Source: Chloranthus sessilifolius (taxonomy: Eukaryota; Streptophyta; Magnoliopsida; Chloranthales; Chloranthaceae). From it: DNA of 64,000 nt. Each line of letters opens with the position of its first letter. The first letter of the stretch is position 1. Of this stretch, positions 45,775 through 56,589 are shown in pieces. The stretch spans positions 20,188,810-20,252,809 of the forward strand of contig CM037593.1 of NCBI GenBank assembly GCA_021018995.1. The letters run 5' to 3'. The notes under the pieces were generated by a model. The model saw nothing but the letters and a program-made list of their open reading frames with translations, did no database searches and had not been told where the DNA came from. Position numbers and translations under genes: made by a program.

Positions 45775-45900
45775 ACGGTATCGACTGTTTAGAAGGTTGA
45801 CAACGACTGTATATACAGTCCATACCGACTGATTAAAGAGTCGATACCGATTGTTTAAAGGGTCGATAGCGACTGTGTATACGGTCGACATCGTTCTCTT
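45775..45900. repeat. Palindrome array in intron 1 of the second Ulp1-like gene
   Basis: Units such as AGTCGATACCGATTGTTTAA, GGTCGATAGCGACTGTGTAT and GGTATCGACTGTTTAG occur at about 22 bases. Spacers are GTTTAAAG rather than the TATATA of the first element. This is the position corresponding to the first element's intron 1 clusters. Confidence 0.85.
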
Positions 45901-46854
45901 AGCCTGATTATAATATATAGTTCATTTAAACAATCTGTGTTAGTATGAGACTCACTATTTTCTTTTTTATTACAATTCATTTAAACAAGTTGTGAAGATG
46001 GTCGTACAATGGGCTATTGCCAACTGTTCTCCCACTGGCATTTGGAAGTTCTATGATGATGCTAGCCCGAGGAGAAAGGGGTTATAGAGAGCATCAGTTT
46101 TCGGTAAAATATTTCAAATGCCAAAGGATCTGAGTTTTTTTGAAGATGTCGTCGATGCGATGTTGAGTTTTTGGGTTGAAATGAATCACTTCATAATCAG
46201 AAAGAGTGATGTCTATCTCCGGAAGATGGACATTACATTAATACTGGGTCTTATCGTGATTGAACTCGAACAGTATACCCCCCTTTAAACCACCGGAAGA
46301 AGAAATCATTCGCTACAAATGTTTTCGTGGACTGCCTACCGAGAAAATTCTCCGGTCTCATATAGACTTTGGAATGAGGCGAGCGAAAAGGGACTACGAT
46401 TTTGTAAAGTTGTCTCTTCTATTTGTGTTGTGTATATTTCTTTTTCCCGGGTCTCATCATCAACTGGTAGAAGAGCACGTCGACCTCATCGATGACGTCG
46501 AGAACTTCAATCAAACTTCGTGGGGTCTCCACGTGTACCGTGACTTGATCGAGTATAATATGAAGGGTATGACGAGTAGAAAGGTTGCTAATAAGGATAA
46601 AGCCTTTAAGTTGTTTAACATTTATGGATGCATTTGTGTACTTTAATATTGAGCTTATGAGATGCTTTCAGAAATCTCACCTGAAAGAATGCCCCTGAAA
46701 AATCCTTTCTTACGATTATTGAAATGGGCGGAGAATGAGCAATCGAGGATGAAGGGCTACACTGTTGGGAAGATGTTGAACAGTAAGGTATGATGTCTAT
46801 TTAAATACTTCAAATCTCTAAAGCTATAGAATGTAAAGAGTACCAATGCCAATT

Positions 46855-46955
46855 GGAAAAGGGTACCGATTGCTTAAAGAGTCGATACCGACTGTTTAAA
46901 GAGTTGATATCGACTGTTTAGAGAGTCAATTCCGACTCTTTAAAGAGTTGATACC
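46855..46955. repeat. Palindrome array in the intron after the DUF1985 exon, second copy
   Basis: Units AGTCGATACCGACTGTTTAA, AGTTGATATCGACTGTTTAG and AGTCAATTCCGACTCTTTAA step at about 22 bases. This is the same intron that carries an array in the first element (42415-42615). Confidence 0.85.
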
Positions 46956-48299
46956 TTGCGCTTATATTCTATTTTCGATTTAGTATTATGATATTTTGGG
47001 GGTTTCTCTTTTTCTTTTTTTGTAGAAGGTTTGCGTTCCCCTCGAACCGATTTTCTTCGAGTTAGAGATACCAGTCGTAAGAGAATATTCGCGGGATCTA
47101 AAGGTTGTTGGGGAGAAGAGGAAAAAGGTTGATGAAGAGGTCGAGAAAGCTGTGAAAGTGGATGTTGAATCGAAGAAGAAAAAAATTACATTCCTATTAA
47201 AAATATTGACAAGGAAGAATTTGATGCCCAATCGACGTCGGACAAAGACTCATTCTCGGAAGAGGGCTTCGTCCAATTAGAGCGGCAGAGAATAAGGGAG
47301 GCCACGAAGGAGAACGCCAGTGCACCAACATCCTCTAATGAATCATTGTTGAGGATGATCGATGGTCTAGTGCTCGACAACTTGAAACTCATCCAGAGAG
47401 TGCGCCATTTGAGAGAATGACCGTTTCGCGAGAATAGAGCAAGAGAATGAGCTTCTCGCCACACTCCTTGGATGAGTGGCTCACTTCAAGGGATGTAGAG
47501 CTGCAGAGGATGAATCACCACAACAAGTTGATCAGAAAGGACCAAACGATTCTAAAAGAACTTCTTGAAACTTTTTTGGAGGGGACACCTATGGTATGTG
47601 TTGTAACGTAGTTTGTATAAGTGAATAAAATTTCAGTCAGCTTTCTAATAATGTTTCATTCGATATTTCAAGATGTTGCTATTTTGGAGTTGCTATCGAA
47701 GGTGCCTAACAAACCTTCGATATTTTATCCTTGGTCGATAAGGGACCACCTCCTCCCATGCATGCGGAGGTACCAGTTGGTGACGAACAACCTGAGTCTC
47801 AACCCGATAAGGGACCAACTGATGATGAGCTACCCTCTTCCCAATTCACGGGGGTGCCTGAGCAACAAATTGACACTCGCTTGAGACTTAGGAAACTCAC
47901 GAAACACACTGTCGTGAAACCTAGGACCGGGCGAAAGGCACCCTCGAAGGAAAAGCCTGAAGCGGAGAGGGCCATTGGGGAAGTTCAATAGACAGAGCAG
48001 GAGAAATATGTCGGCCCTTTGAAACAAGCCTATTTCTAAAGACTAGTAAGTTTATTTTTCCTATGATAGTTTGTTAGTACTTAATTTAATTTAGTTTTGA
48101 ATTTCAACATTGGCCGTTATTTATACAACACCTATGTAAGCACCGTCGGTGATTATACGCTCCTACTGCAGTCTTTCAGATGTTTGGCAGGCACGACAAT
48201 ATTATAACCTTACAACTCATATAATGCTTGAGTGATGTTCTGTCATATTTAGTTTAGGATTGGTCCTGCATGTCTTTGCTACTATAAGGTAAGTACCGA

Positions 48300-48545
48300 A
48301 TAGTCAATCGTCAACGACTCTGTACATAGTCGAATGACTGTCTATAAAGTCATGGATGATTGTCTATTCACTCGTGGGCAACTCTTTAAACAGCCATCAA
48401 CAACTCTATAGGGAGTTGTTAGCGACTGTATAGGGAGTCGTTAGCGATTGTCTAAGTAGTCGAAGACGATTCGTTATACAGTCGCTACCGACTCTTTTGA
48501 GAGTCAGCAACGACTGTATATAGAATCGTCAACGACTCTTTAAAT
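48300..48545. repeat. Palindrome array in the intron before the MGVYLRLLR exon
   Basis: Units such as CGTCAACGACTCTG, AGTCGTTAGCGATTGTCTA, AGTCGCTACCGACTCTTTTG and AATCGTCAACGACTC recur at 21-23 bases. This is the same intron as the first element's 40655-40868 array. Confidence 0.85.
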
Positions 48546-49651
48546 TGTTTATTAGTTTAACGTTGTATTTGTATTGCTTTCAGATAATGGGAGTCTACCT
48601 AAGACTCCTGAGAGTCATTGATGACACTCGTCATCCTGACCGAAAAGAGAAATGTTTCCTTATGCGCCCCACCGTGTTGACCCACATGGTCCTAGACTTG
48701 AGAGATTTCAAAAAATTTATAATTTATGAAAAACTCTACGAAGAATCATTCGCGATACAAATCGAATGGTGGTCTGCTTATAAGGGAGAAGCGAACTAAG
48801 GCAGAAAGGTGCTATAAAACTTCTTCAACCGGTTGCGAGATCTGTGGGCTCACAAATGTAGGTCGGTACATTACGATCGCTACTAATAACTTTTAAAATT
48901 TTTTAATAAGTAGCCTCTAACATTATATTCTTCTTTCCAGATATTTGTCCCTATTCATTCTCATCAACCATTACATTGGGCACTTGTGATCGTGAAGGTT
49001 GTCGAACGATCGATAATGGTCGTCGACCCTATTTTTGATAGGTCCTCAAAGAAAAAATATCAAGAGCAATTGACAACATTGGTAAGTATTATATAATACG
49101 AATTCGTCCAAACTTACAAATTTTCATTGTTTGTTTAGCTTATCTGACATTCCTCTATTTTAAAACAGACACAATACCTACCCGTTCTTTTATATTTGTA
49201 CGGAGACTCCACTGCACTGAACGTTAAGTCTTATCCTTGATCATGTACTGACTGCAGAATCAAGTTCGTTCCCCTACAGACCAATTCGTGGGACTATGGG
49301 GTGCTTGTGCAGAAGTATGTGGAGTACTTCACGGAGGGAAAGAAATTCGACTTTGCGTAAAAAGATATGAGTAGGTTCATGGGAGAAATTGATCATGCCC
49401 TAACTACATACACCAGCGATGGAGGCGGATCAGACGAGGACCTTGGTAAAGATGTACCAGTGGATTCGTCCTCATAGTTTTGAGCATATGTACTCTTTAT
49501 TTGTAAACTCTTGTAAATTCAGGTTAAATTATAAATTCAAACTCGTATGTAAATTTGTAATATAAATTAAACTATAAATTTGAATATATGTTAATTTGTT
49601 ACTTTGTATTTATAAATTCAAACTCAAATTTGAGTATATGTTAATATGATA

Positions 49652-51114
49652 TGTGCCGAAATATGACATTATTTTGCACCCTAATACCAACATTTGGTTG
49701 TCCGATGAAGACAATCTAACGGTTGTTGTGTAGTTTTAATAGTTTCAGGTGTTCTTGACTGTTGGATCTTGCAGATGCATAAAGGAGCATAATTAAAGAC
49801 TACATGGGGGCATTAAACCATTAAGCCAACGAAAGCATCGAAATTCATGAAAAGAACCGATTGAGCCAGCCATTGCTAAGAGAATTAAAAATGTCACAGG
49901 TCTAACTCAATCGGTTGAGTTCACACCTGTTCTGCCGCCCAAAATCTGAATTTAAAATCAATCGATTGAATTTCAAAAATCAATTGATTGAGTTTGTGAT
50001 AACTATTTTCCCTCTCAAATTTGAATTTAAATTCAATCGATTGATTTCCTAAAATCAATCGATTGACTTTAAATTCAAATTTGAGCCCGCCAATTTCAGA
50101 TTTTGAATTCAATCGATTGAATTTTGGAATTGAATCGATTGACCTATAAATGAAAGTTTTCAACCAGCGACCTATATAAACAAAACATTGTTATGGTTCG
50201 GGGAGACTTCTTCTTGGCCGGAATTTCTTAGTATTTTTTCAAAATTTCTCCATTATTTTTAGGGCTTAATTTTAGTTGATGATAAATAGTTTATAATTAG
50301 GAATCTAAGCTTTGTAAGGTTCTTGATCTTTTTCTAAAAGATTCAAACACTTGATAAATAAAAGAATGTTTTGATGGTTTCATACTCATGTGTTGCGTAC
50401 GGATCAAGGATGAGCGGCTAAACCTCACGATCGAGGAGGACGCAAACCCTAGATGAGTAATTAACACATTTATAGTTCAATCATTCTTTGCTATATTTAT
50501 TGAATCGTACGACTATAGTTTGTGCATACTGATATATCCTCGAATACTCATTTATAGCCGTTGATCTTATAAATCAATGGCAATAAAAGAGTTATTCCAC
50601 CTAGTTTGATCTTGTAGATCAATCTAGGATGTTGTACGATTGATTTTACTTGTTGTGGTTATGTGCTTGGGATATGTTATACCTTTCACATGATTCATAT
50701 CTTGATTGAATGCGTCATAATGTTAGGACAGTGTATGCCGACTATCGTAATCTCATTTTTATCGATTTATTTTTGCTTGTAGTAAAATGAGGGTTAATAA
50801 ATTATCATTGAAATGGTTGGATTGTGAGTAGAAAAATTACATATCTAGGGTAGCAAAATCCTTGATTATTTATCATAAGTTGTTTTATTTGTCTTGTTCT
50901 TCCTTGCGTAAGTTTGTTTAGATCTCTTTGATTGTGTTTGTATAGTTGCTAATCTTCATCGTAACAAAAATCTCACCTTTGGCACTCCTTTAGGTTCATC
51001 TAACGCTTTTAGAATTAACTAAATTTCAAGCTTCCCTGGGCGTTCGACATCCGTTGTACTCACCCTTGTTCTTCGAACTTGTGCACTTGCAAGGGTATAT
51101 TTCTAAAACCATCA
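49652..51114 (+). mobile_element. 5' LTR of an Athila-like retrotransposon
   Basis: The right end (...AAAACCATCA) lies six bases before a tRNA-Asp-type primer site, which fixes it well. The left end at TGTGCCGAAATATGACATT is chosen as the nearest TG after the MULE gene and is uncertain. The length of about 1.46 kb suits Athila. TCAATCGATTGA-type palindromes fill 49955-50150. Confidence 0.6.
49955..50150. repeat. Palindrome array TCAATCGATTGA in the LTR
   Basis: Six units of AATCAATCGATTGA or ATTCAATCGATTGA occur as three pairs. The members of each pair lie about 22 bases apart. Confidence 0.88.
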
Positions 51115-51120
51115 AGTTTT

Positions 51121-51138
51121 TGGCGCCACTGTCGGGGA
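51121..51138 (+). other. Primer-binding site (tRNA-Asp type)
   Basis: TGGCGCCACTGTCGGGGA matches the Athila-type primer site (usually TGGCGCCGTTGCCGGGGA) complementary to the 3' end of plant tRNA-Asp. It sits just inside the LTR. Confidence 0.85.
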
Positions 51139-51309
51139 AGCGACGAAATTTTGTTGATTATAGGAGTGTTTAGTTTTGTTTAGTCTTTTTTTTTTTTTTT
51201 TTTTTTAAATAAATAAAAATAATAATAGATATAAATATTTATGCTTGTGTGATTGTTGAAATTTTTTTTCATCATGTCGGATAGTGGGTTTTTGTTCTCT
51301 ATTTTGCCA

Positions 51310-51590
51310 GTCAATCGATTAAATGGTGAGATTCAATCGATTGACTGAGGAGCAAAAACATGCCTACTCTATGGCAAATCCATCGATTGATCTATCTCAA
51401 TCGATCGATAGAGTCTGAACTTTTACCCTTCCAACTTTTTTTATTTGTTCTATTTGGACAGTGTATACTGTCTCGATCGATCAATTGTTCAGAATCAATC
51501 GATTGATTGAGGAGCAAAGAATTGTGTTAAATTTGGCTCACTTTTTCACATCAATCGATTGATTTTCAAAAATCAATCGATCGATTTTTA
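51310..51590. repeat. Palindrome cluster in the retrotransposon leader
   Basis: About eight palindromes such as GTCAATCGATTAA, CAATCGATTGAC, ATCAATCGATTGAT and AATCAATCGATCGATTT are spread between primer site and gag. A homologous leader with the same kind of palindromes is at 60545-60905. Confidence 0.85.
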
Positions 51591-52844
51591 ACAGTGATTG
51601 TTCTTCAGTTCATTCTCATTTAAAAAATAATAATAATAATAAAAATAAAAAAATAAAATAGAAAATTTAAAATAAAAAATTTTGGGTTCACTACATCCTT
51701 GTCTCGGTTTATAGGTGTATGAGCTTTACCCAATCTCATCACCTCGATATACAACCTTTGAATCGTGAGATCGAAAGATCTTGTAAAATAAATCGTAGAA
51801 ACCGAATACTTCAGTGTGATAACATTGAGATCATGGCTGAGCAAAGCCGAGGAGGAAGGAATGAAAACAACACTAATGAAGGGGAAAATGGAAATCACAA
51901 TGAGGGGCCAGTTGGTCTAAGAACGTTAGAGGAGTAAAATGATCCTAGTCCTTACGAGGATCAGGATAGTATCACTCATGCTTGCATTCCGGGGAATCAT
52001 TCGGATTTAAATTGGCCATGATCCAAATGTTATTGATTTTCAACGGATTAAGTAATGAAAATTCGCACGCACACCTAACCGATTTTATCGGGGTTTACAA
52101 GATGTTTAGGTTACACAATGTGACTGATGAGATAGCAAAGTTGAGACTTTTTCCTTTCTCTTTGAGAGATAAGGTAAAATTTTGGTTTCTTTCACTAGAA
52201 CCAAGATCCATTAGGAATTGGAATGAGTTACAAAGAGAGTTTTTAAAAAAATACTTTCCCATCAGTAAAACCATTGATCTGCGTCAGAAAATTCTGACAT
52301 TTGCTCAGCAGTCTGCTGAATTATTTCACGAGAGTTGGGAGCGATTTAAGAAATTAATTCGGAGTTGCCCACATCACCAAATCCCAAGATGGCAACAGGT
52401 CCAGAGTTTCTATACTGGACTGATACCAGAAGAAAGACGCATGGTGGATGCATCGTGTGGAGGATCATACATCGTAAAGGAAGAGGGAGAAATTTGGGCT
52501 CTTTTCGAAAGATTGAGCCAGAATTCAATGCAAGGAGAGGCATTGGGTCGTGCTAATCTCGATATGTAAGTCAAAACCCATGTGCTGACGGAAGGCGGGT
52601 TGTATGAAGTCAACAGTACCTCTGACTTAGCAATCAAAGTTAATGTGTTGTCAAGACAAATGAATATCTTGTTGGCAGCGACCAGCAAGCTCAAAATCCC
52701 ATCACTCCTATTGTCTGTTCGATTCGTGAACATCAGGGTCACACGACTAATGAGTGTCCAACCACTCAGATAATCTTTCCTGATGATCCTAATCCTCATG
52801 AGTAGGTGAATGTGACCCAATCATATCAAAGGCAGGATAGAAAT

Positions 52845-55015
52845 TATGACAGTCCGAATTTCGACACCCCGAAACCCGTGCCATCAGCACAACCCTTAGG
52901 GCCGTGCCCTGATTCTGTACGAAGCATTGGTATATATATAAGTCAAAAACTACAAGTAAGGCACATGCATCTACTCTAAACAAGTTTTCATGCATTTAAA
53001 ATAACAGAAACTCTAGAGACAATTTTTGTCCCATGCCAATTCATGGGCATAAGAACTGACCCAAATCGTTGGTGATAACTATTCACCCTCGACGTTTGTC
53101 AAAAGAATAAAAATATTTAATTACATTCAAAATAAAGAGGCTTGACATACTAAGTCGTACCTAAATACTCTCAACTCACTCTCAAAGTACGCAATGGGTC
53201 TCCTAGAAAAATTCCTCAGGAGGAGGCTCTAACTCTTCTGTGGGCACGTAATTCGAGTCCCCCGGATCAACGTCTTCAGAAGTCTCTGCTACCGCTAGTC
53301 CTGGACCTGCGATGTATAGTCTAAAGGGTGAGCTACATCCTAGCTTAATAGAGAAACACAGTGAACATATAAATTAAGCTCTCACATGTATGTTAAAACA
53401 ATTTAAAGATATGATTTATTTGATAAAACTGCTGAAAGACAATAGAATAATTGGAAATAAAATGACAGATACAACTGTTACTTTATATGACTTTGTTTAT
53501 TCTTGTCTTACTGGTATAGTAATAGATTCGGCCTAATCACTTAAATCTTAACTTAAATAGTCCCCGAGCAATATAGCATCGAGCCCCGATGGAATACCCA
53601 CCATCGTCGTCTAAATAGACACTTGTTATGTGTAAAAATTCAATACTACCCAAGCCCCTTTCTCTTAGGCGGTGGGGTCTATTCTCAATTCAACATCCCT
53701 GGGATGTGCTATTGTGTACAATTTGGCCGCCGTACCGGTCACGGATATCCTGCCGAGTCAGTCGTGGGTATCCCGCCATGTCGGTGGGGTATTCTAATTA
53801 AACCTTAAATAACAGAATATCGAATGTGCTCTACATATAGTTATTCACCGTGATTGTGCTAATTTTATTACGTTAGGCCTTATCGTTCTTCTTTTGTTCC
53901 ACCATTTGGTTTCTTCTGCATCCCTGGGACGCTACTGGTTTAATGCATCATTCAGATGCCCATTGTTACAATTCTACATCCCCTGGGGACTTCATGATTT
54001 CTATTTAAAATTCACTCATGCACACACACATGTTGGAAACATATTTATATGACTGTTCTCTTGAGATACTCTATATGATTGAAATACTCTACATACATGG
54101 TTTTGACAAATTAAAGTACATGTTCCAAGATATTTCCTACCTCAAGTAAATCCAACGCGCTTCTTTCTCATAGAGGTTTACGCGTAACAACTCACGTCAT
54201 ACCTACATCGCATGTGACACGAAATTACTCAGGAAGGTCTCTAGAACCCTTGGAAACACAGCTCTCATAATTTACACCAAAAGAAATGAGAGAACTGAGT
54301 AATTCCTCGCGCGAGCGGTCATTTAGCCTTGCTCGGGCGAGCACTTGACCTCGCTCGAGCGGTTATAAATTCTCGCTTGAGCGGTCATTATTCATCGCTC
54401 GAGCGGTTATAATATAAGGTATCTAAAGCTCTAAGCGATGTCTCGCTCGAGCGAGCTTCTCCTTCACTGTGGGTCTCACTCGAGCGAGTCCAAAATACGA
54501 ATATGCTCAGAATATTCTCTCTGTCCTCGCTTGAGCGAGCCACGAAAAGATGTATGTTCTCTATATGTTCGAGAACTATCATCTTCTTCATGAGGGATTT
54601 AATAGTGTCAAGGATCATTCGCCCACTAGTTTAAACTTTACTTAAAACATACGTAAACATCTAAATTCATACCTTACTCGATAGATCTCCTATAGTTTGA
54701 TCCAAGCTTCGTCTAATTGTGAAGATTTTCAAGGTTTTCTATTGCTTACACCAACGAAACTCTCCTCCTCTTTAGCAACCCTTCTCTTCTCTCTCTCTAT
54801 TTTACATTCTCTCTAACTATGCTAATTTAGGTTACGTAGGGGAGACTCCTCCCCACTTTCACTTATATAGTAAAAGTTAGAAAGTTTCATATATACACAC
54901 AGTGTGTATATGTAGTTTTTGGTTTCCCTGTGAATCACAAATACATGTGCATGATATGTGGTACACGTGCATGGTAAGTGATATTCACGGTTCCCAAAAA
55001 TCTGGGGTTATGATA
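52845..55015 (+). mobile_element. Solo LTR B (about 2.2 kb) inserted in gag
   Basis: It begins TATGACAGTCCGAATTTCG, close to the start of solo LTR A (TGTGACAGCCCGAATTTTC), and shares the block CCTGCGATGTATAGTC...GTGAGCTACATCCTAGCT (53306) with LTR A. It ends around GGGGTTATG(ATA). GATAGAAAT occurs on both sides (52836-52844 and 55012-55020), so the exact end and duplication length (5 to 9 bp) are ambiguous. Removing it rejoins the gag frame. The terminal TG appears mutated to TA. Confidence 0.7.
54305..54545. repeat. Palindrome array TCGCTCGAGCGA in solo LTR B
   Basis: At least seven palindromes of the type CTCGCTCGAGCGGTTA recur. Three successive units near 54355-54410 are exactly 22 bases apart. 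Others are TCACTCGAGCGAG and CTCGCTTGAGCGAGC. The array is markedly GC-rich compared with its surroundings. Confidence 0.9.
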
Positions 55016-55599
55016 GAAATCCTTATCCCAACAACTATAATCAGGGATGGAGAAACCATCCTAATTTAGGATGGGGAGGATCAAATCAAGTTGGATCGGC
55101 GAACCAGCAATTTAGACCAAATGCACTTAGCGGACAACAAGGTTTTCGTCCACAACAGAATTCCAACTTCCAATTGAATCAGAGCTATCAACACCCAAAT
55201 TCTGATTTTCAACAGAATCAGAATTTTCATCAAACCGACACATCGAGAAGTTATGATTTTGAATATAAAATGTTGCAAACTATGCAATCTTACTAGTAGT
55301 CCATAGCCAAGCTGGAAGACCAGATCGAGCAATTGGCTAACCAAATGAGTCGAAGGGAAGAAGGAAGGCTTCCCGATCAGCCCATCAATAATCCTCGTGG
55401 TCAAGCACCATCTAGTGAAGGACCATCAACCAACCACCATCTGAAGCCTGTAACCGTTTTGAGAAGTGGGCGAATCATTGATAATCATGTTGGAATCCCG
55501 CCTGAATTAGAAGAAATGGAAATGGAAAAGGAAGCCGAGAAGTAGAAAGAACCAGAGAAAGGAAAAGAGAAAGAAGTCCCTGAAATTGTCCAAACAGAT

Positions 55600-56526
55600 T
55601 CTGAAGAAGACCCATTTGCTGAAGATAATTCCCAAGCACCTAAGGCACCATATCCGAAGTGCCTTACACCACCGTCAAGATCAGGAAAAGGTCTGTCGAA
55701 AATAGATGATGTTTTAGAAATGTTCAAGCAAGTGAAGATCAATCTTCCATTGCTTGATGCTATCAACCGAGTTCCCGCATACGCCAAGTTCTTCAAGGAC
55801 TTGTGCACTCATAATAGAAAGGCATGTACCCATGTATCCAAGAAGGTATTTCTGACTGATCAAGTCAGCTCCATCCTAAAATTGGATGCTCCACAAGAGC
55901 TCAAGGACCCTGGAGTCTCGACTGTTTCATGCGTTATTGGTGGGCAAACGATTGGTAAAGCACTTTTGGATCTGAGAGCAAGTGTAAATTGGATTCCATA
56001 TTTGGTTTACGAAAAATTAGGACGTGGTGAATTGCAACCGACTGCTATGACACTCCAGTTAGAGGATAGGTCTGAGAGAAGGCCTAGAGGTTTCATCAAA
56101 GATGTTCTGGTAGGGATAAATAAAATTTTCTTCCCAGTAGACTTTGTTACACTAGACATGGAACCCCGAGCCAAATCAGAAAATCAAATCTCCATTATCC
56201 TTGGACGTCCTTTTCTTGCAACCGCTAATGCCTGTATTAATTGTCGTATAGGAGTCATGGATGTGGCTTTTGAGAATATGAAAGTGGGGTTAAATGTGTT
56301 CAACGCCATGAACCATTTTTCAAATGAGGAGGAAGCCGATTATTTCTATATCGATCAGGTTGACAAAGTGGTAGAGGAGGCTCTTCCATCGATGTTAACC
56401 AAAGAAGAATTTGAAACTACCTTGTTGGCCATCTACGATGAAAGAGGAAGTGCCGAGCAACATTTCGAAGGAATGAAGACCGTTTCAATGTCTCAGGAAA
56501 ATAGACCATGGAAGGCAAGGGTTTAA
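55600..56526 (+). pseudogene. Athila-like aspartic protease region
   Basis: The frame 55720-56526 contains the retropepsin active-site region as ALLDLRASVNWIP, where the usual D-L-G-A-S is D-L-R-A-S. It continues with DVLVGINKIFFPVDFVTLD and IILGRPFLATANACINCR, standard for Athila proteases. The Gly to Arg change in the active-site triad should inactivate it. A TAA ends the frame at 56526, before the RT region. Confidence 0.85.
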
Positions 56527-56589
56527 CCATTACCCATTGCGGAAAAGCCAAAACTGAGGCCATCAATATAGCAGCCACCAGACCTTGAA

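Larger units (their letters stand above)
45615..49477 (+). pseudogene. DUF1985/Ulp1-like protease gene, second copy, broken
   Basis: The non-coding exon ends at 45647 (GTAAGT). The DUF1985 exon (about 45990-46787) starts MVVQWAIANC at 45998 and includes VFGKIFQMPK, KLSLLFVLCIFLFPGSHH and EEHVDLIDDVENFNQTSWG. Other exons: 47026-47593, 47672-about 48040, 48584-about 48858, 48941-49081 and 49169-49477. Catalytic His (PLHWALVIVK) and Asp (VVDPIFDR) are present. The catalytic Cys position in NSWDYGV is Tyr (TAT at 49295-49297). TAG and TAA stops and frameshifts occur in DUF1985, with TGA and TAA stops in the last exon. It is not a working SUMO protease; a protein-binding DUF1985 fragment is conceivable but unsupported. 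Confidence 0.8.
45426..49640 (+). mobile_element. Second, diverged Kaonashi-like element, head-to-head with the first
   Basis: AAAAATTTACACGATCGACC at 45427 resembles the first element's terminus (GAAATTTACCTGACCGGCC). Sequence inside it also matches: TACTCCCAAAGTAATAAATA versus TACCCCCACAGTAATAAATA, TCGTTCGAAGTCGGT, and ACCAAATCTGTAAGTTAGAA at the first exon-intron border. It carries an Ulp1-like gene but no transposase, and I see no matching right terminus, so it is truncated or non-autonomous. Only about 70 bases separate the two elements. The right limit is a guess based on the start of the following LTR. Confidence 0.65.
51833..55545 (+). pseudogene. Athila-like gag, broken and split by a solo LTR
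   Basis: Start ATGGCTGAGCAAAGCCGAGG at 51833. A TAA stop at 51935 and a frameshift near 51985 precede the capsid-like domain (51982-52569), which includes LRLFPFSLRDKVKFWFLSL, WNELQREFLKKYFP and ESWERFKKLIRSCPHH, all typical of plant retrotransposon gag. A TAA after DM (52567-52569) and a degraded zinc knuckle (CSIREHQGHTTNEC, second Cys replaced by Arg, about 52711-52757) follow. The frame is interrupted at 52844/52845 by solo LTR B and resumes at 55021 (PYPNNYNQGWRNHPNLGW). Stops near 55292-55300 and at 55543 end it. The intact product would form virus-like particles in the cytoplasm. Confidence 0.85.

Noticed and set aside
36299-45900. Regular short repeats with variable parts, superficially like CRISPR arrays
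   Set aside because: This is plant nuclear DNA. Units are palindromes of about 22 bases with short AT spacers, not repeats with unique 30-base spacers, and no cas genes are present.
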